From positions 39,714-103,713 of the forward strand of contig NZ_QJRJ01000067.1 in the NCBI RefSeq assembly GCF_003254625.1: a stretch of 64,000 nucleotides of DNA, read 5' to 3'. Below, piece by piece: positions 1-8,404 of this stretch. Made by a program: the position numbers and the translations under genes. The stretch is from Flavobacterium ginsenosidimutans. Lineage in GTDB: Bacteria; Bacteroidota; Bacteroidia; Flavobacteriales; Flavobacteriaceae. The notes under the pieces are model-generated. The model saw only the letters and a program-made list of their open reading frames with translations, had not been told where the DNA came from and did no database searches. How positions within the stretch are numbered: the first letter of the stretch is position 1; each line of letters opens with the position of its first letter.

Positions 1-346
1 CGAAAGTAAAGGTCGTTTTTACACCTGGATCATTAATATCGCCAGAAATACATCGATCGATAAACTTCGTTCTAAAGATTATAATAACACTCAAAAAAAC
101 CTTTCCTCAGATAATTTCGTAAATCTGTTAGATGAGAGTAATAAATTAAGCCACAAACTTGATGCAATTGGAATTCAAGAATTCGTAAAAAAACTGAAAC
201 CAAAATGTATCGAAATAATTAATCTGTTATTCTTTAAAGGATATACCCAGCAAGAAGCTTCAGAAGAATTGGCACTGCCACTGGGAACTATCAAAACACA
301 AAACAGAAACTGTATTAACGATTTACGTAATTATTTGAAAATATAA
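1..346 (+). CDS. ECF-type RNA polymerase sigma factor, 3' part (5' end outside window)
   Basis: The reading frame is open from base 2 to a TAA at 344-346 and gives about 114 residues. The first part (FYTWIINIARNTSIDKLRS) matches the end of sigma region 2. The last 55 residues (EIINLLFFKGYTQQEASEEL, then LPLGTIKTQNR) form the region 4 helix-turn-helix that reads the -35 element. The stop overlaps the ATG of the following anti-sigma gene (TAATG), which points to translational coupling and a sigma/anti-sigma pair. The N-terminal half lies outside the window, so the group within the ECF family cannot be set. Confidence 0.9.
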   Translation, partial: ESKGRFYTWIINIARNTSIDKLRSKDYNNTQKNLSSDNFVNLLDESNKLSHKLDAIGIQEFVKKLKPKCIEIINLLFFKGYTQQEASEELALPLGTIKTQNRNCINDLRNYLKI

Positions 347-1134
347 TGGAAGCACAAGAATATATAGAATCAGGAATTTTAGAGCTGTACGTTTACGGCT
401 TACTGAGCGAAAAAGAAAATCTAGAAATAGCTGAACTAGCAAAAAAAGCACCCGAAGTTGATCAGGAAATTATTTCGATAGAAAAAGCCATAATTGCCCT
501 TTCGTCTAGCTTCTCTCCTTTCCATTCTGTGGAAAATTTTGAGAAAATTAAAGCGCGCCTGGAGCTGAAACATGGAAAAGTAGTCGAAATGAAACGCACT
601 TCAAACTGGTCACAATATGTGGGCTGGGCGGCTGCAATACTATTATTGTTAGGTTTAGGCTATCAAACTTTAGAATTGACAAAAACCAAGGAAGCAATTT
701 CTACTGTTGGAAATGAGAAAAATAAGATTCAACGCGAATATGCTTATTTAGGACAGGAAAATAAAGAAATCAAGAAAAGTTTAAATATTGTAAGAGATAT
801 TAAAAATACGGGCGTGACACTTGGCGGTCAAGCTGTATCTCCAAGATCTTATGCAAAAGTGTATTGGAACAAGGAAACTAAAACGACTTATATTGATGCT
901 GCGGGTTTACCAACTCCTCCAAAAGGAATGGTTTATCAAGTTTGGTCTCTTAAATTGACTCCGGTTCTTACGCCAACAAGTATTGGTTTACTGGATAATT
1001 TTGAAGGCAATTCGCAAAAAATCTTTGCTGTTAGTCAAACAGATTCGGCTGAAGCATTTGGAATCACTTTGGAACCAGCTGGCGGAAGCCCTACTCCAAC
1101 AATGACACAGCTTTATACTTTAGGAAAAGTTTAA
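346..1134 (+). CDS. Membrane anti-sigma factor, RskA-like
   Basis: A 262-residue single-pass protein coupled by a one-base overlap to the sigma factor before it. Residues 1-80 look like an anti-sigma zinc-finger-type fold without a clear HxxxCxxC motif (EYIESGILELYVYGLLSEKE is typical of the RskA start). One membrane helix spans about 91-108, a charged coiled-coil stretch about 112-150, and the outer domain (about 160-262, with GMVYQVWSLKLTP) resembles the RskA C-terminal domain. Family knowledge: such proteins hold the sigma factor at the inner membrane until an envelope signal triggers release. The signal cannot be read from the sequence. Confidence 0.85.
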   Translation: MEAQEYIESGILELYVYGLLSEKENLEIAELAKKAPEVDQEIISIEKAIIALSSSFSPFHSVENFEKIKARLELKHGKVVEMKRTSNWSQYVGWAAAILLLLGLGYQTLELTKTKEAISTVGNEKNKIQREYAYLGQENKEIKKSLNIVRDIKNTGVTLGGQAVSPRSYAKVYWNKETKTTYIDAAGLPTPPKGMVYQVWSLKLTPVLTPTSIGLLDNFEGNSQKIFAVSQTDSAEAFGITLEPAGGSPTPTMTQLYTLGKV

Positions 1135-1156
1135 ATTTAATCTGTTGTAAAAAGTT

Positions 1157-1192
1157 AAAACGCATATTCATAGCAATATGCGTTTTTTTTTT
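1157..1192 (+). terminator. Rho-independent terminator after the sigma/anti-sigma pair
   Basis: Perfect 11-bp stem AAAACGCATAT / ATATGCGTTTT (1157-1167 with 1176-1186), 8-base loop, followed by a T run. It sits 22 bases after the anti-sigma stop. Confidence 0.88.
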
Positions 1193-1218
1193 ATTTTTAA
1201 TTGACCAAAAACCAATTT

Positions 1219-1605
1219 ATGAATGCAAACTTACTTTTGAGAATCGCAATAGCGATTATTCTCCTCACTCATTCCGTTTTTGGAATGTTTAATAATGGTA
1301 TAAATGATTTTGGAAATCTCTTTCTCAACCAAATTGGATTTGCTCCTTATGGCGTATTTCTTGCCTGGAGCATTAAATTGTCTCATGTTGTTGCGGCGAT
1401 TCTTCTATTAGCCAATAAATACATTAAACTTGCTGGCTATGTTACCATTTTTGTCCTTATAATGGGAATTGCTTTAGTGCATTTTAAAGAAGGCTGGTTT
1501 GTTGTAGGCGGCGGAAGAAATGGCGTTGAGTATAATTTTCTTCTGATAATAGTTTTATTGGCAATTATGTATCCTAATGGTTTTAAATTAAGAGATAATA
1601 AATAG
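1219..1605 (+). CDS. DoxX-family small membrane protein
   Basis: A 128-residue hydrophobic protein with four predicted membrane helices and the DoxX-like opening LLLRIAIAIILLTHSVFGMF. The frame extends upstream to a TTG at 1201, but the ATG at 1219 places the start at the usual family position just before helix 1, so I chose it. DoxX-like proteins are four-helix membrane proteins, some linked to quinone or thiol redox chemistry; nothing here fixes a substrate. The next gene begins two bases after the stop, so the two are probably co-transcribed. Confidence 0.75.
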   Translation: MNANLLLRIAIAIILLTHSVFGMFNNGINDFGNLFLNQIGFAPYGVFLAWSIKLSHVVAAILLLANKYIKLAGYVTIFVLIMGIALVHFKEGWFVVGGGRNGVEYNFLLIIVLLAIMYPNGFKLRDNK

Positions 1606-1606
1606 G

Positions 1607-2653
1607 ATGAAAAATTATAAAACACCTCACTTTCGAAAAACAGCTCTTTTTGTCTCTTTCTTATTTAGCGGAATTATTTTTTCGCAGAATATTTCTGTTG
1701 ATCCTTATAATTCAATAAATAAGAATAACAAGGGGGTGAAAAAAATGATTGTAAAATTAAATGATACCATTAAGGAAGAGCATTTCTTTGATAAAACTGG
1801 AATGCCTTATCTTTTAAAAGAAAATTCATTTTCTGTGAAGTATTACAAATACGATAAAAAGAATAGAATTATAATAAGAATTCAAGGTGACATAATTAGA
1901 GGTTTTAGCTGTCAGGAGATAAAATACTTCAAGAATAAAACAGAAGTTTTCTCTTATCTTACTGAAGACGAAAAAAATCTTCAAATTGAGAATGATCAAT
2001 ATTTAAAAAATAAAGCAAACGGAATACAATATACTATTGTCGGAAATGATACTATTAGTATTGACGACGCCTATGCAGTAGTTACGTCTGACGAAGAATA
2101 TTATAAATATGCTAAAGAAATTACTTCTATTCAAGACACTACTAGCATGTTTAATTCTTTTGCTTTCAAAAATTTAATGAAAGAGCCAAAGTATATGTCA
2201 TTTAAAGCGGATTATGACAGTAAATTAAGGCCTTTGAATGAAAAATACTTTGATTCGAGAAATAAAATCACCTCAGACAGAAAGTTTTCTTATTCTGGGA
2301 ATACCATAAATATTACCTATAAAGTTGACATGATAGGAACTGGTGAAATAGTACAGACTTTAGATTCTTCTGGTAATATATTGACTGAAGTCGAAAAACA
2401 AAAAGTTATAAATTATAAATATGACAAAGGAATTTGCATTGAAAAAAAGGAATTTCAGAATAACGTTCTTCTTAATGTAGCTTCTCATCTCTATAAAGAT
2501 GATCTTTTACAACAAGATATATATGATGATATTCAAAATGGAGGCAAATTTATAACAGATTATGTTTATGATTCCAGTAAAAGAATAATCCAAATAACAA
2601 ATTCATCTAATTATTCAAAACACGTTTACCAATATACTTATGAGTATTATTAG
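1607..2653 (+). CDS. Secreted protein of unknown function with YD-like beta-strand repeats
   Basis: 348 residues with a Sec signal peptide (TALFVSFLFSGIIFSQ, cleavage likely after about residue 27). Short tyrosine/aspartate strand motifs recur (KYYKYDKKNRI, VINYKYDKG, TDYVYDSSKRIIQI), recalling YD/RHS-type or MORN-like repeats of Bacteroidota periplasmic proteins. No catalytic motif was recognised. It follows DoxX by one base, so it is likely in the same transcript. I do not recognise the family with certainty; an outer-membrane-facing or periplasmic location is inferred from the signal peptide. Confidence 0.6.
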   Translation: MKNYKTPHFRKTALFVSFLFSGIIFSQNISVDPYNSINKNNKGVKKMIVKLNDTIKEEHFFDKTGMPYLLKENSFSVKYYKYDKKNRIIIRIQGDIIRGFSCQEIKYFKNKTEVFSYLTEDEKNLQIENDQYLKNKANGIQYTIVGNDTISIDDAYAVVTSDEEYYKYAKEITSIQDTTSMFNSFAFKNLMKEPKYMSFKADYDSKLRPLNEKYFDSRNKITSDRKFSYSGNTINITYKVDMIGTGEIVQTLDSSGNILTEVEKQKVINYKYDKGICIEKKEFQNNVLLNVASHLYKDDLLQQDIYDDIQNGGKFITDYVYDSSKRIIQITNSSNYSKHVYQYTYEYY

Positions 2654-2722
2654 TTATTCTGTTTTCATTAATAAGTGAGAACAATATCTACTAATGATTT
2701 AGAAACGCTAAAAAGAAATAAA

Positions 2723-3457
2723 ATGGAAATAATATGTAAAAATTGCCATCAGGTTTTTAAGGGACATTATTGCAATAACTGTGGACAAACTGCAGAAACA
2801 CACAAGATAAATGTCCATTTTTTATGGCACGATATACAGCATGGTTTATTACATTTTGACAAAGGAATTTTGTATTCTTTAAAACAGCTTTTTACAAGAC
2901 CAGGACATTCTGTTCGTGAATTTATTGAAGGCAAACGAGTTCGTCATTTCAAGCCTTTATCACTAGTTGTCGTTTTAGCTACTTTATACGGCTTTTTAAT
3001 TCATTATTTTCATATTAGTTACTTTAAGAGAGAATCTAGCGAATATTTGAATTATGAAAATTTAAACGAATGGGTTCCTTCTCATTTTTCTTGGGTTACT
3101 ATCGCTACGATTCCCTTATATACAATTGGGACTTATGCTGTATTTAGAAACCAAGGCTACAATTTTATTGAGTTTTTTGTATTGAATACTTTCAAAGCAT
3201 CCCAAAGGCTTTTTGTTCAGATTTTGACATTTCCAATTCTGCTATATTTAAATAAAACAGATCATATGCAACTATTTTCGTCATTTACATATTTCGTTGG
3301 ATTGGTTTTAATATTTTGGACTAACATTCAGTTTTTCAATAAAATATCAACAGGAAAGGCTTTTTTATTATCTATATTAAGTCATATTATATTTTTGATT
3401 TCATTCTTTATCATTCTCACTATTATACTTTTAATAAGCGGGAGATTTTCAGTATAA
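2723..3457 (+). CDS. DUF3667 zinc-ribbon membrane protein
   Basis: With the ATG at 2723 the protein has 244 residues. An upstream GTG at 2675 is also in frame, but the family begins just before the zinc ribbon. Residues 5-20 contain CxxC...CxxC (CKNCHQ and YCNNCGQ), a probable zinc ribbon in the cytoplasm. Then comes the family signature with LLHFDKGILYSLKQLFTRPG and IEGKRVRHFKPLSL, followed by four to five membrane helices. DUF3667 is a Bacteroidota family with no established function. The bidirectional terminator at 3476 ends this unit. Confidence 0.8.
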   Translation: MEIICKNCHQVFKGHYCNNCGQTAETHKINVHFLWHDIQHGLLHFDKGILYSLKQLFTRPGHSVREFIEGKRVRHFKPLSLVVVLATLYGFLIHYFHISYFKRESSEYLNYENLNEWVPSHFSWVTIATIPLYTIGTYAVFRNQGYNFIEFFVLNTFKASQRLFVQILTFPILLYLNKTDHMQLFSSFTYFVGLVLIFWTNIQFFNKISTGKAFLLSILSHIIFLISFFIILTIILLISGRFSV

Positions 3458-3475
3458 AGTTTAAATCTATACAAT

Positions 3476-3510
3476 AAAAAAAGGGTTCAAATTATTGAAC
3501 CCTTTTTTGT
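3476..3510. terminator. Bidirectional terminator between convergent genes
   Basis: Stem AAAAGGGTTCAA / TTGAACCCTTTT with a 4-base loop (ATTA), flanked by A on the left and T on the right, so it can stop both the rightward DUF3667 transcript and the leftward ccsBA transcript. Confidence 0.9.
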
Positions 3511-3526
3511 ATCTAAAAATAATCTT

Positions 3527-6500
3527 TTAAGATTGTTTTTTCTTTACTTTTTTAGTCTTGTAATATTTTCTGTATTTCGGATAAGTAACTGCTCCGATTA
3601 AAGAAATAACAATTAAACAGTAATAAATCCAGTTTAATGAATGTGCTTCTCCGCTTGCATAAGAGTGTAAACCTACTAAGTGGAAGTTTACCCCATAATA
3701 GGTAAACAAAATCGAAATAAAAGCATACATACTCATTAAGTTAAAGAACCATTTTCCTCTTAAAGCTGGAACAAAACGAGCGTGAATTACAAACGCATAG
3801 ATCATAATCGAGATTAAAGCCCAAGTTTCTTTTGGATCCCAACCCCAGTAACGTCCCCAACTTTCATTTGCCCATTGTCCTCCTAAGAAGTTTCCAATCG
3901 TCAACATGATAAGACCAATTGTCAACGCCATTTCGTTAATGTAACTTACTTCTTTGATATGTAAATCCATTTTGGCTTTGTTTTTATCATTTGTAAAGAA
4001 AATCAATAATAAAGCAACAAAACCTAAAATCATTCCTAAAGCAGTTGGACCATAACTTGCTACAATTACGGCAACGTGAATCATTAACCAATAAGAGTTA
4101 AGAACTGGCTGTAAATTTGCAATTTCTGGATCGATCCAGTTCATATATGCCGCCATTAAAATCATTGCTGTAACAAATGCTGATGAAGCAATCGTTAATT
4201 TTGATTTTCTATCGAAAGCCAATCCAAAGAACATTGTCGACCAAGCAACATAGACTATAGATTCGTAAGCATTACTCCACGGTGCGTGGCCGGAAATATA
4301 CCATCGTGCAATTAATCCTAAAGTATGAAGAACAAATAGTAAACCTACGATGACATGAAAAATATTTACGGTAATTCGAAGCCATTTTTTCTCAAAGAAA
4401 ATATTTAAGATCGTAAACATAAGCATCAAAATTGCTACCGTAATGTACCAATAAGGCAATACTTTGAAAACATCGTATTTGTTGTAAGCAATCTCAGCGT
4501 CGATTTTTTCTTCACTTGGTCTTACTTTAGCTCCAAATTTCTTCTGGAAGCCGTTAATACTTTCAACCAAATTATCTGCTGTATCAAAGTTTTTCTCAAT
4601 AGAACCGTTATTTAAAGCACTAAAATATAATGGAAGAATTTGCTTTACATAAGTAGAATCCATTCCTTTAAAACCAGCACTTTCACGCTCTAAATAAGAA
4701 ACCCATTTGTGGTTTGGATCATTCGGAATTGGGAAGATTCTTAAAATGCTACCACTTAATGCCGATTCCATTAAGTTAACTTTTTTATCTGTCTCGACAA
4801 AATCTTTCTCAAAATTATTCGGATTTGCTGCTTTGTAAGCCGCATCTAAATAAGGAGATAATTTATAATTTCCTTGTTCATCAAAGAATTTTACGAATGG
4901 AGCGTATTGATCTTTCGAATCGATTCCGATAATTTTACGAATGCTATCGTTTCCAGATTTAATATAAATCAATGGAATCTGAATCCAAACCTGCGCATAT
5001 TGCGTCATTGATAAGAAAACCTGATCAGAATTCATTCCGTTATACGTATCATTGTGACTTACTTTTCTCAGTAATTCAGAAGAAAACGTATTAATAGGTT
5101 TCATTCTTCCTCCAGCATCCTGAATAATTAATCGACCAAATTTTGCGGCGTGAGATTCTGGTGCTTTATATATAGTCAATAACGAATCAAGTTGTTTCTG
5201 ACTTGGTGGAGCTGTAACGTGATTAGCATGATCGTTTGGATCTGCAGAATGTGCGTGATCGTGTTCATGATCATGAGAATGTACATGAGGCGTTTGCTGT
5301 GCAAAACCATTCAAACCAATCAATAAAACTAAAATCGAAATTAATTTTTGTTTTTTCTTTTGAATATTTTCTAGTTTCTTTTTCAAATCCCCAAAACGAG
5401 AGTGTTTGGTAAACATAATTGCCATTAAACCAATATATAATAGAAAATACCCTAAGTAAGTAATATTAGTTCCCCATGAATCATGGTTTACAGATAAAAC
5501 AGTTCCTTTTTCGTCTGGATCAAATGAAGACTGGAAGAAACGGAATCCTTTATAATCTAAAACGTGATTCATAAAAATATCAGCATCAAACGTTTCTGTA
5601 GAATCTTGTACAGTAACTTTACTTTTGTATGAAGAATAACTTTTTTCTGTGCCAGGATATTTCTCCGCAATAAAGTCATTTAAACGAATTTTAAAAGGTA
5701 AAATATAAGCTTTACTTCCAAAGAAAATAGAATATTCAATATTACCTATTTTAACAGTTTTAGCTTCACCAACTTGGCCTTTATTACCAAAAACCATTAC
5801 TTCTTTTTCTTGTCCTTCGGCTTTTACTTTTACCACAACAGCATCTGTATGCGATTTTGCTTTGTAGTCGTTATTTGATTCGTAATCTACTTTTCCTTTC
5901 ATTGGAGGCTCTGGAAATACAATTCTAATATCTCCAATGCTATATAAAGAACGCATCATTAAAGGCTGAACGTTATCTTTTGTAACTTTTCCTTTAAACT
6001 GATCTGCCATTCGCATAAATTCACCTTCAAAAGGAGTCTGGATTGTATATTCTTTTCCAGTTGTATTGATGTTAATTGCACCGTCAGTTTGTTTATTCAA
6101 AGCAAATAAAACATTGTGAATGTTCTGAACTTCACCTTCTTTTAGGTAATGTTCTTCTCTCCCGCCCGCTCCAGCTTCAACTAATTTTAAGTATAAAGTT
6201 CCATTTGGATCTGGCTTAACCACTTCTTTAGCTCCCATGATATAGTTTGAATACGAAACTTCAAAAGGAGTCTCATCAAATTTTCCAGAGATTGTAAAAT
6301 CGTTGTTGGTAACTGGAGAAAGCAATAGGTTTTTCTCGAAAACTCTTCTTTTCATTTCGCCTTTGTATTCACCGTCAACAAAAACGGTCAAAAAGGTTTT
6401 ATCTGAATATACTTGATTTTCTGCTGCGCCTTCGCGAATAGGCATCATTCCTTCATAACTGATATATCTAGTAATAAAAGCTCCTAAAATGATAAAAACA

Positions 6501-6757
6501 AAGGCAAGGTGTAATAACAGAGTTGCCCATTTTTCTTTTTTAAGCAATTGGTATTTTTTGATATTTCCGAAGAAATTAATCATAAAGATGGCCATTATTG
6601 CTTCAAACCACCAAGTATTGTAAATTAGTATTCTGGCTGTATCGGTATTGTATTTACTTTCGATAAAAGTTCCAACACCCATTGCAATTGCGAATGTTAA
6701 AAAAAGAACGGCCATTAATCGTGTAGAAAACAAAAAAGAGAATATTTTTTTATCCAT
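3527..6757 (-). CDS. ccsBA: Cytochrome c biogenesis protein CcsBA (ResB-CcsA fusion)
   Basis: 1076 residues. The N-terminal half (about 1-450) is ResB/CcsB-like: membrane helices near residues 12-60 and 80-100, a large periplasmic domain, and a helix near 430-450. The C-terminal half (about 740-1060) is CcsA with many helices and the haem-handling WWD motif (SWGRYWGWDPKETWAL, about 965-980). Conserved histidines occur in HAPWSNAYES, MIHVAVIVASYG and FHLVGLHSYA. System II machinery exports haem and attaches it to apocytochromes c. Between the halves (about 490-515) is a His/Asp-rich segment (HVHSHDHEHDHAHS) that could bind metal or haem; this is inference. Fusion of CcsB and CcsA is known in Bacteroidota and epsilonproteobacteria. 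Confidence 0.93.
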   Translation of the reverse strand: MDKKIFSFLFSTRLMAVLFLTFAIAMGVGTFIESKYNTDTARILIYNTWWFEAIMAIFMINFFGNIKKYQLLKKEKWATLLLHLAFVFIILGAFITRYISYEGMMPIREGAAENQVYSDKTFLTVFVDGEYKGEMKRRVFEKNLLLSPVTNNDFTISGKFDETPFEVSYSNYIMGAKEVVKPDPNGTLYLKLVEAGAGGREEHYLKEGEVQNIHNVLFALNKQTDGAININTTGKEYTIQTPFEGEFMRMADQFKGKVTKDNVQPLMMRSLYSIGDIRIVFPEPPMKGKVDYESNNDYKAKSHTDAVVVKVKAEGQEKEVMVFGNKGQVGEAKTVKIGNIEYSIFFGSKAYILPFKIRLNDFIAEKYPGTEKSYSSYKSKVTVQDSTETFDADIFMNHVLDYKGFRFFQSSFDPDEKGTVLSVNHDSWGTNITYLGYFLLYIGLMAIMFTKHSRFGDLKKKLENIQKKKQKLISILVLLIGLNGFAQQTPHVHSHDHEHDHAHSADPNDHANHVTAPPSQKQLDSLLTIYKAPESHAAKFGRLIIQDAGGRMKPINTFSSELLRKVSHNDTYNGMNSDQVFLSMTQYAQVWIQIPLIYIKSGNDSIRKIIGIDSKDQYAPFVKFFDEQGNYKLSPYLDAAYKAANPNNFEKDFVETDKKVNLMESALSGSILRIFPIPNDPNHKWVSYLERESAGFKGMDSTYVKQILPLYFSALNNGSIEKNFDTADNLVESINGFQKKFGAKVRPSEEKIDAEIAYNKYDVFKVLPYWYITVAILMLMFTILNIFFEKKWLRITVNIFHVIVGLLFVLHTLGLIARWYISGHAPWSNAYESIVYVAWSTMFFGLAFDRKSKLTIASSAFVTAMILMAAYMNWIDPEIANLQPVLNSYWLMIHVAVIVASYGPTALGMILGFVALLLIFFTNDKNKAKMDLHIKEVSYINEMALTIGLIMLTIGNFLGGQWANESWGRYWGWDPKETWALISIMIYAFVIHARFVPALRGKWFFNLMSMYAFISILFTYYGVNFHLVGLHSYASGEAHSLNWIYYCLIVISLIGAVTYPKYRKYYKTKKVKKKQS

Positions 6758-6788
6758 TTCTTAGGAATTACATTGTATAAAAGTGCGA

Positions 6789-6796
6789 CAAAAGTA
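6789..6796 (-). promoter_or_regulatory. Putative -7 element for ccsBA
   Basis: On the minus strand this reads TACTTTTG, a match to the Bacteroidota TAnnTTTG consensus, and places the start of transcription about 25 bases before the ccsBA ATG. No convincing TTTG at -33 was seen. Confidence 0.5.
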
Positions 6797-7012
6797 CTTA
6801 AAAATGTTGATTAGCAGTCTTTGCCTTTTGTTAATAAAAACTAAAAATAAGGACTATTTTTCAAACAAATTGATAATTTAGAAAGTTTAAACCTACAAAA
6901 CAAGTGTGGTTTTATTAAACAATGATTTTTATCAAAAAAGTGTTAGAATTCAAACAAAAAATAAAGAACAATAAAAACTTCAAAAAACCATTATCAATAA
7001 TTTGACAGACCC

Positions 7013-7041
7013 TTTGCATTAAAAAAATAATACTAATTTTG
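7013..7041 (+). promoter_or_regulatory. Bacteroidota sigma-A promoter, possibly giving a leaderless mRNA
   Basis: TTTG at 7013-7016, 17 bases, then TAATTTTG at 7034-7041 (TAnnTTTG). The ATG of the next gene begins only 6 bases after the -7 element, so transcription would start at or within a base or two of the start codon. Confidence 0.65.
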
Positions 7042-7046
7042 CTCTT

Positions 7047-7808
7047 ATGATTCAGATAACAATAATTGGTTCCGGCAATGTTGCACAGCATTTAATAAAG
7101 GCTTTCACGGCAAATAAAATTATTGAAATTAAACAGGTTTTTTCTAGAAAGAAAGAAGCTTTACTTCATTTAATTGATTCTGAAAAGATTATTACAAATT
7201 TTAATGAATTACAGCCAGCAGATTTATATATTATTTCTGTATCAGATAATGCAATCAGAGAGGTCTCAGAACAAATTCCTTTCAACAATCAATTTGTAGT
7301 GCATACTTCTGGAACATCTTCAATTGAATTTTTGGATCCAAAAAATCGACGCGGTGTTTTTTATCCATTGCAGACTTTTTCTAAGAATAAAAATATCGAC
7401 TTTTCAATTGTTCCTTTTTGCTTGGAAGCAGAAAATACAGCCGATTTTAAGCTTTTGGAAACTGTTGCAAAAAGTGTTTCTACTGCAGTTTATTCCATAA
7501 GTTCTGAACAGCGAAAAGCGCTTCATGTCGCTGCAGTTTTTGTTAGCAATTTTACGAATCATTTATACCAAATGGGACACGAAATTTGTGAAGAAAACCA
7601 GCTTCCTTTTGCGATATTAAAACCTTTGATTCAGGAAACGGCAGATAAAATCAATACGCTCGATCCAATTGATGCGCAAACAGGTCCGGCTATACGTCAC
7701 GATTCTAATACAATCAATGCCCATTTGGCTTTTTTACAAAACGAAAACAAAAAAAATATCTATAAAATCCTAACACAATCTATACAGCATAATGGCAAAA
7801 AGTTATAA
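7047..7808 (+). CDS. Rossmann-fold DUF2520 protein (ProC/6PGDH-like)
   Basis: 253 residues. The N-terminal NAD(P)-binding motif is IGSGNVAQHL (about 6-15). A DUF2520-type all-helical domain follows (about 120-250), with HVAAVFVSNFTNHLY and GPAIRHD. The fold resembles pyrroline-5-carboxylate reductase and 3-hydroxyisobutyrate dehydrogenases, but the substrate is not known. It overlaps the next gene (kdsC-like) by 17 bases and heads a run of same-strand genes (kdsC-like, ubiA-like, maf). This order is common in Flavobacteriia as far as I recall. Confidence 0.82.
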   Translation: MIQITIIGSGNVAQHLIKAFTANKIIEIKQVFSRKKEALLHLIDSEKIITNFNELQPADLYIISVSDNAIREVSEQIPFNNQFVVHTSGTSSIEFLDPKNRRGVFYPLQTFSKNKNIDFSIVPFCLEAENTADFKLLETVAKSVSTAVYSISSEQRKALHVAAVFVSNFTNHLYQMGHEICEENQLPFAILKPLIQETADKINTLDPIDAQTGPAIRHDSNTINAHLAFLQNENKKNIYKILTQSIQHNGKKL

Positions 7809-8319
7809 AGAATTAATGAATGACATCACAACGTTTGTTTTTGATGTAGATGGCGTACTTACAGACGGTTCTGTTTTAGTAACCAATGAAGGCGAAATGT
7901 TAAGAACAATGAACATTCGTGATGGTTATGCAATGAAAGCAGCAATTGAAAGCGGTTATCACGTGTGCATTATTTCTGGAGGAAGCAATGAAGGTGTTCG
8001 TATTCGTCTTCGTAATTTGGGTATTTCAGACATTCATTTAGGAACTCCTGATAAAGTAAAAACTTTTAACAAATATATTGAAAGCCATAATATTAAACCT
8101 GAAAATGTGTTGTATATGGGAGATGATATTCCTGATTTTCATGTCATGAAATTGACGGGACTTCCAACTTGTCCGCAAGACGCAAGCCCTGAAATAAAAA
8201 AAATCTGCCGTTATATTTCGCACGTAAAAGGCGGACGCGGAGCTGTAAGAGACGTTATCGAACAAGTAATGAAAGTACAGGGAAAATGGATGGAATATTT
8301 TAACGGACAGCACGATTAA
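7792..8319 (+). CDS. kdsC: KdsC-like HAD phosphatase (3-deoxy-D-manno-octulosonate 8-phosphate phosphatase)
   Basis: 175 residues, the size of KdsC, a cap-less C0-type HAD enzyme. The catalytic loop is FDVDGVLTDGS with nucleophile Asp18 and acid/base Asp20. Motif II is IISGGSNEG, and the acidic motif is YMGDDIPD. Family role: dephosphorylates KDO-8-phosphate in lipopolysaccharide inner-core synthesis in the cytoplasm. The short form could instead act on another sugar phosphate. The start overlaps the preceding gene by 17 bases, suggesting coupled translation. Confidence 0.85.
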   Translation: MAKSYKELMNDITTFVFDVDGVLTDGSVLVTNEGEMLRTMNIRDGYAMKAAIESGYHVCIISGGSNEGVRIRLRNLGISDIHLGTPDKVKTFNKYIESHNIKPENVLYMGDDIPDFHVMKLTGLPTCPQDASPEIKKICRYISHVKGGRGAVRDVIEQVMKVQGKWMEYFNGQHD

Positions 8320-8324
8320 GTTTT

Positions 8325-8400
8325 TAGTCGCAGTCGCAGTTTTCAGTTAATAAAAAAACTTAGCCCCCTTAGAATCTTAGTATCTTAGAACCTTAGAAAA
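8325..8400 (+). repeat. Intergenic CTTAG-octamer array, copy 1
   Basis: After two GTCGCA direct repeats (about 8326-8340) the sequence 8357-8400 contains five CTTAG units, most of them spaced 8 bases apart (CTTAGAAT, CTTAGTAT, CTTAGAAC, CTTAGAAA). The same octamers recur at 23920-24103. The array ends just before the start codon of the next gene. Confidence 0.7.
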
Positions 8401-8404
8401 AAAA

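Noticed and set aside
1201..1218. TTG at 1201 as the start of the DoxX gene.
   Set aside because: The ATG at 1219 agrees better with the family N-terminus; the TTG would lie directly behind the terminator T run.
8357..8400. Possible CRISPR-like array in the CTTAG repeats.
   Set aside because: Units are 8 bases without spacers; no cas genes in the window.
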